The notes under the pieces were generated by a model that was not told the DNA's origin, did no database searches, and saw nothing but the letters and a program-made list of their open reading frames with translations. Of a stretch of 64,000 nucleotides of DNA, positions 22,211-33,165 are shown in pieces. Source of the stretch: Stichopus chloronotus (Eukaryota > Echinodermata > Holothuroidea > Aspidochirotida > Stichopodidae); contig CM037829.1 in assembly GCA_021234535.1 (NCBI GenBank), positions 29,670,962 to 29,734,961 on the forward strand. Reading direction: 5' to 3'. Position numbers and translations under genes: made by a program. Within the stretch, counting starts at the first letter, position 1; the number at the start of each line of letters is the position of its first letter.

Positions 22211-23305
22211 TGCGAATCGGTATTTTCTCTGATCCTACCTGCAAAGTTAACTTCTTTTTCTAATTGTTTGCAGACGAAGCCACAACTTTTCCTTATGTCC
22301 AGGGCCCAATTTACCTTTGTGGGGGCCCTGTGAACAAAGTAATGTATACGGAGGGACCTTGTCGACTATAGTCACGAAAGGACGACAAAAGTTGTAGTCA
22401 CTTCCACCCTTCCACCTTGAAATAAACTCTACAGATTTTCTTATGTACATGTAAGCAGGGCGGTCTGACTGGAAGTCGGAAGGTTGACACAGAAAGTAAG
22501 TGCATGTGTCAGGTGGGGGATCTTTAAATTGATCAGATCAGGGGAAATTTGCTACAAACCCCATCCCCTCCCTTCCCGAAAGTAGATTTTATGCAGAAAG
22601 GTAACCAGCTTTTGTAAACAAGAAAATAAACTGAATGGGCCAAAGGTTTGAAATGGGGGGCAATCAGTAATGACAATATATAAGACTGGCGCCACTATCA
22701 GGTGGTACTGATAACTTTTAGATAATAATGCCTCGCAGATTGCCGCCTTTGTAAATTTCAGCTACGTATTCTTCACTTTTTTGTCATGGAGGGAGGAGGG
22801 TGCAGGATCAAAAGGGTTGCCGAAGAGGGTGAGCAATAATAACAATTGCTCTTGGTCTCCATATTCTGTGGTCTTGGTCTCTTATCTTCATGGTCTCGGA
22901 AATTCCTCGGGTCTCGTTTCGGGGAAGACATTTTTTCTTGCATTTTTCTGAATAAAATAAGTTTTTCAAAACAATTTATTTACTTCAAAAAAAAAAATCA
23001 TTGAGTGGGTCTTAAAGTCAAGTTAGTGTATGTCTTTTGGGAGAAACTTTACAGTTAAACCAAACTAATAATAGATTATCCTTAGTGATACCCAGTTGGC
23101 TGTGGGAGAAGACTAAGATGTTAACTTTATGTTCTTGCCTTTTGTGTGGTTGTGGTGGTGTTTTTCATGGGGAAAATATTCTGTTTGTCATAAATGGGGA
23201 GTTACCGATTTAGTCTCACTTAATGTGTTGTTGCATTTTTGTCCCTGCTGGCGGTCATTACGTGACAGTGTAGTAATGTCATAATGAATAAATTGATTTT
23301 ATCCC
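22211..23305. other. no gene seen; hAT-family remnant inside
   Basis: About 22620-22760 matches the interior of the 14899-15458 element ('gaatgggccaaaggtttgaaatggggggcaa' region, 'gcgccactatcaggtgg', 'ataataatgcctcgcagattgc'). Near 22850-22920 'tggtctc' repeats several times. Remainder unremarkable. Confidence 0.5.
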
Positions 23306-23314
23306 TTATGTGTT

Positions 23315-23629
23315 GGTTAGGGCGTTTGAACCAACACTATCGCCAGGTTTTTCATACTACGCTGACAGCAACTTGCTCATACTGCGGTTATACTTTACAC
23401 TGCTAGGCAGGTTCCGGTGTCCGTGATTTCATGTGCTTCGTTGACCAATCAGGTTATACGTAAACAAAGGATAGTAAACAAATGCACATTTTAAAATTAC
23501 ATTAAAAATTACCTTTTAATATGTAAATATCTGACGTCACATGTTTTCAGACGTTCGGTAAGTATGAAGAGCGCTGTGCACCCGAAGTATGAAAAACCTG
23601 GCGATGGTGTTGGTTCAAAAGCCCTAACC
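23315..23629. mobile_element. intact MITE, 43-bp inverted ends, 9-bp target duplication (MULE-like)
   Basis: Left arm 23315-23357 begins GGTTAGGGCGTTTGAACC; the complement of right arm 23587-23629 begins GGTTAGGGCTTTTGAACC. The 43-bp arms differ at only two positions. A perfect 9-bp direct repeat TTATGTGTT flanks it at 23306-23314 and 23630-23638. A 9-bp duplication with long inverted ends is typical of Mutator-like elements. The 230-bp interior has no transposase and includes a perfect CRE-type palindrome TGACGTCA at 23532-23539. Near-identical arms suggest recent insertion. Confidence 0.88.
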
Positions 23630-23849
23630 TTATGTGTTCGGTGTTAAAAGTGTCATATAAGGACTTGTACAATTGTAGATCGTTAGGTGGCAAAACAATA
23701 ATGACATAAAGTCGCATTATTAGTTACCCCATTGTTTGTCCCCTTGGACATTCCATAAGTTAACTCTTTGTTGATAAGTGTCGACACTTACGTAATTTTG
23801 AATTACTGTATTTTTTCCAAAACTAGTATTTAAAGCCAAAGCATTTATT

Positions 23850-24860
23850 GATACCTTGCCGAAGGCAGGCAAGGAATCTCTGCTATGGTGATGTCGTGTG
23901 TGTGTGTGTGAAGGCCTATGAGACGCTTGCTTGTAAACACGATATCTCAAGAAGGGTAACCATGACTGATCTCATACTTAGTATGTGGGCTGGTAATGGT
24001 AAGTTGATAATCCCTATTGTTTTGGTGGAGGTCAAAGGTCATTTGAGGCTACCAGAGGTCGAAATGTTAAACCCTTGTAAACACAATATCTCAAGAACGG
24101 TAACTGTGACTGATGTCATACTTGGTGTGTGGATGGTGTGTGGTGGTGGTGTGTAGATTGTATATACTAAGTAGAAGATTCCTTTTGTTTTTGGTGGAGG
24201 TCAAAGGTCGTTTGAGGTCACCAGAGGTCAAACTGTAAAAACCTTTTAAACACAATATCTCCAGAAGGGTAACTGTGACTGATGTCATACTTAGCGTGTT
24301 GCTTGGTTATACTGATTAGATGGTCCCTAGCGTTTTTGGTGAAGGGAAAAGGTCATTTGAGGTCACCAGAGGTCAAACTGTAAAAACCTTGTAAACACAA
24401 TATCTCCAGAAGGGTAACAGTGACTGATGTAATACTTGGTGTGTGGGTTGGTAATAATGAGCAGAAGATCTCTAATTTTTTTGGTCGAGGTCAATTGTCA
24501 TTTGAGGTCACCAGAGGTCAAACTGTAAAAATGTGTAAACACAATATCTCCCGGAGTCTAACTTTGAGTGATGTCATACTTGATGTGTAGATTGTATACA
24601 CTAAGTAGAAGATTCCTTTTGTTTTTGGTGAAGGTCAAAGGTCGTTTGAGGTCACCCGTAGTAAAAACTTGCTAACACATTAACCCCAGAGAGGAATGTT
24701 GACTGATGTAAATACTTGATGTATGAGTTGGCCATACTGAGTAGGTGATCCCTATTGCTTTTGGTGGACGTCAAATGTCATTTGAGGTCACCGAAATAAA
24801 GGTCATTTGGGGTTAAAGCCTTATTAATGTGGTGTTTCAAGAACAATAATTGCAGTTGAT
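23850..24860 (+). repeat. 145-bp tandem array with AGGTCA half-sites (forward)
   Basis: About seven units. 'tctc(a/c)aga' anchors at 23945, 24089, 24258, 24403, 24547, about 24682 and about 24835 give steps near 145 (one is 169 because of a GTGTGGTGG-type insertion). Perfect DR1 AGGTCAAAGGTCA lies at 24029-24041. Perfect DR4 AGGTCACCAGAGGTCA lies at 24215-24230, 24360-24375 and 24505-24520. The units also carry 'aactgtaaaaaccttgtaaacacaatatctc' (in pieces) and 'gtgactgatgtcatactt'. This is the reverse complement of the family at 16.4 and 38.3 kb. Confidence 0.9.
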
Positions 24861-26079
24861 CTCATACTTGTCATGTGGATAATTCATGTTTGTTATAATA
24901 TAACCATGTCGCAAGGAATCACAAAGCCTTTTGGCTTTCTGGTTCGCTGAAGCCCAGTTACTAGCCATGCATTGCAATTTCCGCCTCCGCACATCAAGGG
25001 CGTTCAGAATTTGCCAAATGGTAATGTCTTTTGAAAATCGGTGTTTTTATGATTTCAACAATTTTAATACTTCAAAGTTCAATTGTATTTACAATTATGT
25101 AACGTTTCTGACGGTAATTAAAACATGTGCAGAACAACCAAAGTGAGGGCGCCCCTCAAACTATCATATACGCTAGAGAAATGTCCTCTCTGACAGGGCG
25201 AAATTTTGGCATGTTGCGATTGCAAACTTTGGCTCACATCTCTCTGTAGATATTTGCCAACGCGACACTCAACCTTTGTTGGGATAGTAGCACGTCGCAA
25301 TGTGTTAGTACTTATATGGACCTTCTTATCCACTGTGTAAGCTGCAATAATACAGCCATGATAAAAGATATTGTCCGTTACCTAATTAAGTCCTTTGGAA
25401 TCTCCTAGTTCCCCCACTGCTCTGAATCAGAAGGACATTCTTCTTCCTTTGCAGCCTAAGCACAATTTGCCTTTGGCACCAGAATGTGGGTTAGGAACAG
25501 ATAAGATGCAAGAGTGCAATCCCCATCCGTACACTTTTCTCTGATGACTCACATTTCAAACTAATGAGAGTAGTGCGAGCAAAATATTTCTAGAGTACGG
25601 TATATTTTTAAGTGAGCTAAGCTATTATTGACTGGGCCAGTACTCTAGGCTGTTTTTTTCTTTTGTATCTCACAATTCAATGTATCTCACAGCTTTGACC
25701 TCAGAGTAGTCGCACTCGGACTTTGAGAGACCGGGTACTTCTAGGGATTTGGGCATTACCTACAGAAGTGACGATTAGTTGGTCTTCGTTTTGTTGAGTG
25801 GCATGCCTCAGATTATTGTAATTATGATCGTTATAATGGCTGTTATGATTATCGATATTATTCTCATGCTCCGAGTGCTCCGATCACTGTTTGAATCATG
25901 ACTTTTACTGTGATATTTCACAGTCTCTCTGTATATATTTCTCGTCGCAGGTGATGGTACTTGTCTATCTTTTCATTTCCTTTCCCAACAGTCTATGTAT
26001 GAGTCGTGGGTATTGCCACATCTATTGTCAGTCCTTTCTGTGCTTACTTGTCAATGATTACCGGGTCCGGGCTGCGAGC
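24861..26079. other. no gene seen
   Basis: No repeat or exon signal that can be supported. 'tatatttctcgtcgcag' near 25952 is acceptor-like, but the following sequence offers no convincing exon. Confidence 0.4.
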
Positions 26080-26140
26080 TATTATTATTATTGCTGTAGT
26101 TATTATTATTATTGATATTACTACTATTGGTTATTATAAC
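26080..26140. repeat. (TTA)n microsatellite, interrupted
   Basis: Two blocks of TTA/ATT repeats separated by 'gctgtag', then 'ttactactattggttatta'. Confidence 0.85.
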
Positions 26141-26299
26141 GTAAACTGTGACGTTTATAAATGTTTCCGTGATATTTGAAACTTCCATACAATGTTTCTT
26201 GGGTAGTGTGCCATTTTGTGTGTCCGAATTTTGGTGCAAGGTCCCATGTGTGCCCTATCATCCATGTAATGACATTCTGTAAACATGATGCTTGTCCTC

Positions 26300-26780
26300 C
26301 TAAAGACAAATTGTCATGTATATTCAATGGTTTTTCAATGATACGTTGTTAGCGATACCTTCAGGGTGTTCGAAAATATTTGGCCTAAGGTCCCACGCGG
26401 GCCCTACAGACAATTTTATGAAATTCTGAGGCAATGCTGATGATTTTTTTCACAATGATACTTTAATAGGGGCAGATTTAGGGTGTCCAGGAATTTGAGG
26501 TTCAAATCTTAGGGTAAGCCCTATAGGGTTCATTTTGTGATATATTACAATATGCTAAGTACCTCTTTTCTTAATAATGTTAAACAGTGTTGACGGCCTC
26601 CTAGAGATTGTCATGTACAGTCTTAACGGTTTCATAATGATACTTCAATCTATTTATGGTATTCTAATTTTTTTTTTACCCAAGGTCCATTTTGGGACCT
26701 ATGGCCCATTTTATGAAATTCTGCAAAATGTTTCTCCTACAGTTGTGGTATATGTGTGCAGTGTTGATGGTTAGTCATTG
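26300..26780 (+). repeat. degenerate tandem repeat (second module family)
   Basis: Units of roughly 120-150 bp share 'cacaatgatacttta', 'cagggtgttc(g/c)a', 'aggtcc...gggacctatggcc' and 'cattttatgaaattctg' (26410, 26527 variant, 26706). The same words form the second module at 5980-6540 and 43800-44010. Confidence 0.6.
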
Positions 26781-27058
26781 CGAACACCTTAGAGCATACA
26801 CAGGAATTTTGGCTCTCAAACCGAACTTGCGTCGTAAAATGCGTCTCAATCAACTACTACCATTAATGGGACATTATCCTATAAAAAAAAAAACACGAGT
26901 GAAGAGCGGCACATCAAGTGGGAAGGTGTAATAGTACACTATCTACAATCACTGAAAAAATGTATTTGGTATTTTAATCAGTAACGTATCTAGATGTTGT
27001 TCGGCAGGGTGAGTAAATAAACATTCCTGTTTTACTTTTTAAAGCGTGACCATTACTC
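26781..27058. other. short stretch, nothing recognised
   Basis: No supported feature between the repeat module and the hAT-family end at 27059. Confidence 0.4.
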
Positions 27059-28339
27059 AGTGGCGGAGCTAGCATTTCGGTCAGAGAGGGTGAAAAGCTT
27101 CTTAGGGGCGTTGGGGTATAAAAGAGATATCCAATGCTCTTCAACCTACATAAAAGCAGATGGGGCACAGACCGAAAGCGATATTGGAGGAGAAGGGGAG
27201 GGGTGACTACCGGCAGACATATCTAAGCGGTGTGCCGCCTTGAGTTGGCGCTGATCGCCCGAGAAATTTCTGGGTTTTTACAAACTCCCTAGATGGCCGG
27301 AAACGGCACTTCCCGGGTGTTCTAAGCTGCATGTGCAGAGTCTTGAAATATGTATCTCATATCTACAAATTTCTCAATTCATAAAGACAAAAGTAAATTT
27401 ATGACAACGGTAATACATACCAGATGGGTTGAGATGATACCAGACTCATAATAAATTATGCATCCTTATTCATTTATTCTTGGAGCACTTGGCAAAACTT
27501 GGGGGGAGGGGGGGGGGGAAGTTGAACATATCTTTAGTCTCCACTGTTTACATCGGGCAGTGCAGGGGTTTTGCATGGGTTCAGGAGACTTGACATACCC
27601 CCAGAGGCATAGCTAGAATTTTTTCTTCTAACTGAGCCGGAGACATGTATGAGTGCCGGGACATTGAGTGTGATACAGAAATACAGTATGCCTCTATATT
27701 ACAGTGGCGCACCCAGAAGTTTAGCTAATAAGGGTGGTCTGAGAATTTGGAAAAACTGCCTAGGGCTAACTTCGGTTGAAGCGGAGCGTACCACAAAGAA
27801 AAAAATACATAAAAATACTTAATAGATCATAAGAAATTGCCCTTCCCAGGCTCCAGGAGTTTTACGGTCATTTTTTTCTTGTCTGGAAATCTCTTCTTCT
27901 TACACACTGGAAGAACACTGTAAAAGTCTGACAAAAAATGTTTATTTCATGGTGAATACTACACTTGCTTGAATTTTAAAGACAACACCGTCGTTATAAC
28001 GGTGTTAATAGTGTTCAAGCTTGCATTTCTTTCACTTTCTCATTTTCTCACTCTTTTGTATTTACATGTTTTTATTTTTATTTTTCGTGAGAAGCTGAAA
28101 AGGGTGCCTATATGAAAAGATGAAAAGGACGCCGGTATTTTTTTTATGTAACTGTAACTTTTATTTCAGTCTCGATATGAATAGATAAAATGAAACATTT
28201 CAATGCAACATGTAGTTAAAGAGACTGAGGAGTGATTACAAGAAGCTTTATTTGAGTGGGTCAAGCGGAGGAGGGGGGGGGGGGGTTGATGGGGTGGACC
28301 GCCCTCTCTGACCGTATGATAGCTCCGCCTCTGACTGCA
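27059..28339. mobile_element. hAT-family composite, inverted ends, partly nested
   Basis: The left end CAGTGGCGGAGCTAGCAT is followed by 'ttcggtcagagaggg'; the right end 'ccctctctgaccgtatgat' is followed by AGCTCCGCCTCTGACTG, so the termini are inverted over about 33 bp. The interior shares 'gttggcgctgatcg', 'ggaaacggcacttcc' and G-runs (27508-27518, 28273-28285) with the 14899 element. A second terminus-like CAGTGGCGCACCCAGAAG lies at 27704. No matching 8-bp duplication is seen, so this may be two overlapping insertions. No transposase. Confidence 0.6.
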
Positions 28340-29807
28340 GTAGGGAACGTTTTGCATTCTGCAACATAAGAAAAATGAAAACATAACATTTTCCATTCCT
28401 GCGGGGGCACTTGCTACTTTTTGAATTTTCCTTATGTTGACGATTCACACATAATATTCATGAGTATGTGTTTTATGACAGCCAATCCTAACATGATATC
28501 ATACATGTTTATACCTTCTCGAGAGAAACATACCCTAACTATTATGGTATATCTGGATATCACGTCATGTTCTATTATGCAGAAAAGGTCTTCTCGGGAC
28601 ATGATTTTAGCACATTATGTGTATTTTGTGAGGACTAGGTGTTTATGATCTCCCTAGGTTTGACCATGGAATGTTGTGTAAGGTCATCAATGTATATCTT
28701 ATCTTTGCTGGTAAATACTGATGACCTTTTACCAACAACATTCCTTATTCATGCTATAGGGAGAAGCGTAAAACATGTAAGTATACTCTTGAATATTATC
28801 TATGGGACGTCAACATCAGTAAATAACGTTGTTTTTTTTTTATCCTCACTGGGGCACTTTCTGACAGAATTTGTCATTGGCAGATCATTTTTTACCACAA
28901 ATCTGTTAAGGATATATGCTTACGCCTATGTATGATTTGGAAGAAGGAATTTCAAAGATTATGCAGGGCTGCGAACGCTCACGCACTGAGTGTGAGAATC
29001 ACGCGTTTCATCCAATTTTCACGCTAATAATATCTTGAGCAAAAATCGTCAAATACTCAATTATGAAAAAAAATTAATACATTAAGCATTTTAGCAAGCT
29101 CTGAGAAAATTGTGCAAATGTTCCCTCTGTTTGTGAGGGCTGATCATTTCAACTTTGGTCAAATCATTGATGTCATATTTTACCCCTGTTGACAAGATAT
29201 GCTATGCTTACTGCACCATTCCTCACATACGTGTGTACATGACAGGCTAACAACGCAAAAATTAAAATTGGGAGTATAATTCGGAGCATTTGAACCTAAC
29301 GAAGCCGATTGATGAGCTTATCGCATGCACCAGTAATGAAACAGATTCAACTTAACAGTTAAAAAAATATCCTACTTTTAAGTATCAAATGACCAGTACC
29401 AGTATAAGTACCAGTATGACCAATTAGACAGTTTTTTTGCTACCATACTCAAATATGAAGGCGCTTCATCAATCATGTGTAGAAGTCTAAACTTTTAATA
29501 TTTGATACTTGTCTTATATGGCGTTATGTTAGACTAGTATTGTTCGAAAATGCATATATAGGGTATGAAAACGAGTTTAATTACTTAATCTTAGCTATGG
29601 CATAAAGTTTCGTGAAAGCCCTGTCACCTTGTCATCGATTCTTCATTACTTTGAAAACTCGATGTAACGAAAAAAAAATCTTTTTAGATCTTTGGCCCTT
29701 TTACACTGGCAAGAGTCGGTTTGCTCAAAAGCCCTTGCATATAGCGGATGATTTGATATAATGGAACGGTCTAGTGTTTCAGAACACTCTTTGTGGGTGG
29801 TTTTTAA
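28340..29807. other. no gene seen; holds dispersed segment A
   Basis: Besides the repeat at 28476-28636 it contains open frames with no recognisable domains and a small palindromic stretch near 28980-29030 ('ctcacgcactgagtgtgag'). No supported gene. Confidence 0.4.
28476..28636 (-). repeat. dispersed repeat segment A
   Basis: The reverse complement matches 47585-47740 at high identity: 'cctcacaaaatacacataat', 'gaacatgacgtgatatcc', 'tctcgagaagg' and 'atgtatgatatcatgttagg' in order. Here it stands alone; at 47.6 kb it sits inside segment B. Confidence 0.85.
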
Positions 29808-30390
29808 AGTGATTGTGTGCGTAGGCAAAAAGTGAAAACGTTGAAATTTCATTTCCAAAAGTTTAGAAATGCTTTTAAATTGCACCATTCAGACAATGTG
29901 TGGAAATTAATAGGTGCCAGTTGGTTAATTCTGCCATATTATTTCAAATTCTTGTAACATAACGACAAAAACTGTAAAATACCATAATGTATTGATTGAC
30001 AGTTTTCATTCGAACCAACCGTGTGCTTCTTTGAACAGGGCAGTGGGAGGATACAAATAATGAATATTCAGTTAGTCAAAACGACTCCGGATCATTGACC
30101 AGGCAATGCTGTGATCAGTTTGGAGGTTATTTGTAAATACATTGCTCCCTCTCACTAAACGGATACGGAACAAGAAGCGACGACTTGAGAAATATGTTTT
30201 TGATATCACCAATGAGACCTGCGCTGTTGTATATTCATTATGTCCGCGCTTATGATATGAACCGTAAATTTTCAAATAACAATCTTGTTTTTTAACTGTT
30301 AATATGCCAACCTCCTTGTTTTCAAAATAGTTACTGTCATTTTTGTTTATTGAAAGAAGTATTCCGTCCGTGTACAACCTCACGTGTACA
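29808..30390 (-). repeat. dispersed repeat segment B, uninterrupted copy
   Basis: The reverse complement aligns with 47250-47580 and 47790-48005 ('gttgt.tatggacgga', 'aatgaatatacaacagcgcaggtc', 'tgtatttacaaataacct', 'tgttcaaagaagcac', 'atatggcagaattaacca', 'ttgcctacgcacacaatcac'). A 104-codon frame is open on the minus strand at 30072-30383; the 47-kb copy has several stops at the matching positions. Its protein has no recognised domain. The repeat type is unknown. Confidence 0.8.
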
Positions 30391-32399
30391 TTTGAACATT
30401 ACAACTGAACTAAAAGTTAAGATCAAACATAATCTTATTCTTCTAGTTTTTCAGTACACACGCAATCACTTTAATATGGGTCTACATGTCAGTTTGGATA
30501 CAACTGTAGAGATGGTTCCCTTTCGTCGAGTTTGATCGAATGATGAAGTTAGTTTTTGAAAGAAATGCCGTGAGCGGCACCGTCAAAGTCTTCTCCCATC
30601 TCGGAAAGTTTCGCAATAGAACGTCAAACTTTTGCTTTGAAATTACCTCTTTTCCCCATGAGATCGGTCTCGTCACTTTAAAATGGAGCACTTCTCCTTT
30701 GATCCAGGGTTTTACAGTGGCAAGTGGGTGTGCAGAAGTTCTATATATTCATTGATAAGTTTAAATTGATTTAGAATAGAGTATCCATGCAGTAAACCAG
30801 TAGAGTGTAACCATGCATGGTACCTTTGAAGACTCTAAGGTCAAGGTGTACCGTTCGTTGAGTTATGTAAGACTTATACTGTGAATTTGAGGAGAGGTGA
30901 ACTTCATCTCCACCACTAGTTTTCGAGTTGTGGCTGTTTTATCATACTGTATGATCGTCTCTGTAATAAATTCAGTTTAAGATGGGATAAGATCCGCTTG
31001 CACTATCTGTTTTTGAGCATGAGAATATCACAGATTTATGATGAAACTTGATTTCCCATGTCGCAGCCAATCTGTCGGCCATAAAACTCTTGATGAAATA
31101 ATTTAAAGTTCAATTATAATTCGAACAGATCTATTCTTCACATGATGCAGAAAATGAAGCAGTGCACAAGTACTGTAATTAAAAGTGGTAAAGCTTACAT
31201 GGTCAAAATCACGACGCATACTTGTATGGTCCAGGTATTCCACCTTAAAGTGACACAGCGCTGAATCTAAGTTTGTCAAAGTGAGGGGAAAACCAAAAAA
31301 AAAGACAAATTTGGCATTTTAACAGTCACGTATGCTGTGTTCATCAGTTTCTCAACTTCTCTGCAATCTCGCTTTTGCCAATTCATCTTACTTCCTCAAT
31401 TACTCGGGTGCCCGTGTTTGGCAGCCCTGTTATTTATAAGATGTATGCCACCACTCTGTATCCCCCTTTAAACATTGTGCGACATGCATCTAGAAAAGTC
31501 CTGGCTTTATTCAAAAGTTGCAAAGTAAACGTTTGAATGAAAATCCTTTGGAATTGTGTTCATATTTATTTCTGTTTTTGAGATATGACTTACTCTGTGT
31601 TTGATGAAAATGCACACTTATGATGATGTGGAGCGTTGCACAGTGTGCGAATTCCTCTCTTGACATCATTGATTTGCATACTTAGCAATGTTTATTCATG
31701 ATGCAGGTATAAGACAAGAATATCCCCTTAAATTGACAATACTGGATGGATTTGGGGGCTACTTTTCACTTACATTCTAAAATGTCATTTCCATGTCACA
31801 CAATCTTTAACTAAATTTTAATTCTCGATGTCACTAAACAGCCCAAATGTGCTAAACGAATATTAAGAAACTAACTTGAAAATAGTGGGATAACGTACGA
31901 GCAGATGCAAGAATCGACAAGAATTAACCTTCCACCAACCGCTCTGCATGGCATTGGGAGTAGTTATAGCATGTACCTTTCCATGCTCTTGTCCTTTGTT
32001 TTCATCAAACAACATGAGCAGCCATTTCACTTGACTTTTGTTTGTCATTTTCGTTCCATCGCTCGTCGTTTTTTCCCCTCCATCTAACAACCTCACCGTG
32101 AGAGTGAACAGGGCTGTAGGAGTAACGGCTACAAGTAATCAGCTAATGCGATTACTTGCAGAGCGTCCCCTAAAATCCCGTAGCGCATCTCTTCAGCTTT
32201 GAAGTGATATGTTGACAGGTACTGCTACCAGGGGAGTAGGTCGGATCTCTCGTAAAAACCTACCTTACCCATCAGGAGCAAATGAAGCAACGAAAAGAGA
32301 AGCTAATTAAGTAATATAAAGAAAAGAATTCAAGAGGGAGCAGAGCAGACATCCAGAAAGGGTAAGAACATAATACAGCCAACTCCATGATCACCAACG
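30391..32399. other. no gene seen
   Basis: AT-rich, no repeats recognised. Short open frames on both strands overlap each other and lack domains or splice context. Confidence 0.4.
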
Positions 32400-33165
32400 G
32401 ATCAAATTTAACCGTGTCCGGCCTCGGGGAAGAATTGTTGATTTGAGCAGTCTATTGTGAGTTTAGATACAGAAGTTAAGACATGATTTCTTACATGTTA
32501 GAGCACATTTGAAACAAACTGTAAACTATTGTGCATCAGAACAGGTTTTAAGTCTCGATCACAGGTGAGTGTTCTTGTTTTTGCCGTACATCCTCGGTGC
32601 AGCGCGGCTGGTTTTCTTTTTTTGAGTATACAACAGGCACTGACACTCGACTTTGAACTTTGCACTTTTTGTTTGGAGTGCGGTCTTTGGTACCCTGGCG
32701 GCTTGTGTTACCTAGCAAAGACCCGACTTTTCCAATCTCATCCTGCGCTTTTGGGAACCTACCAAGAAACTCGATGGATGTTATAGAACGACAACATGGA
32801 ACATCGCAGGTGCTGAGACAAAAGAAGGAGTTAGATATCGTCTAAGATTATTTACGTGTATGTTGAACCAAATCGAGTGTATTGAGACCTTGGATTTAAT
32901 TCACTGCATGGCTCATTCTTTACGTGAGCTACCTGTCTCGGATCAATTGTCCTGTGTCAACCACCTGGCGGAATCTTCTTTCAGATCTCAATATATTGTT
33001 GCTGAACCTTCACTCACGAAACAAGCATCTCTACAAGTTGGTTGGACTCAAACGTCGTAGAAATTGTGGGTTACTTGCACGTGTAGTTTTTTTAAACTAT
33101 CCTTTCAACAAACTGATCTATATGACACGCTTTGAGCTACCTCTTTATACTGATGAAATTTAAGT
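32400..33165 (+). other. possible transcribed segment; donor-like site at 32562
   Basis: 'gtctcgatcacag|gtgagtg' at about 32561 is a strong donor consensus that could close a 5' non-coding exon, but nothing else proves it. Overlapping + strand frames (32529-32845, 32860-33060, 32924-33163) have slightly raised GC and protein-like composition ('RELPVSDQLSCVNHLAESSF'). They change frame and show no known domain. Could be a decayed coding segment. Confidence 0.2.
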
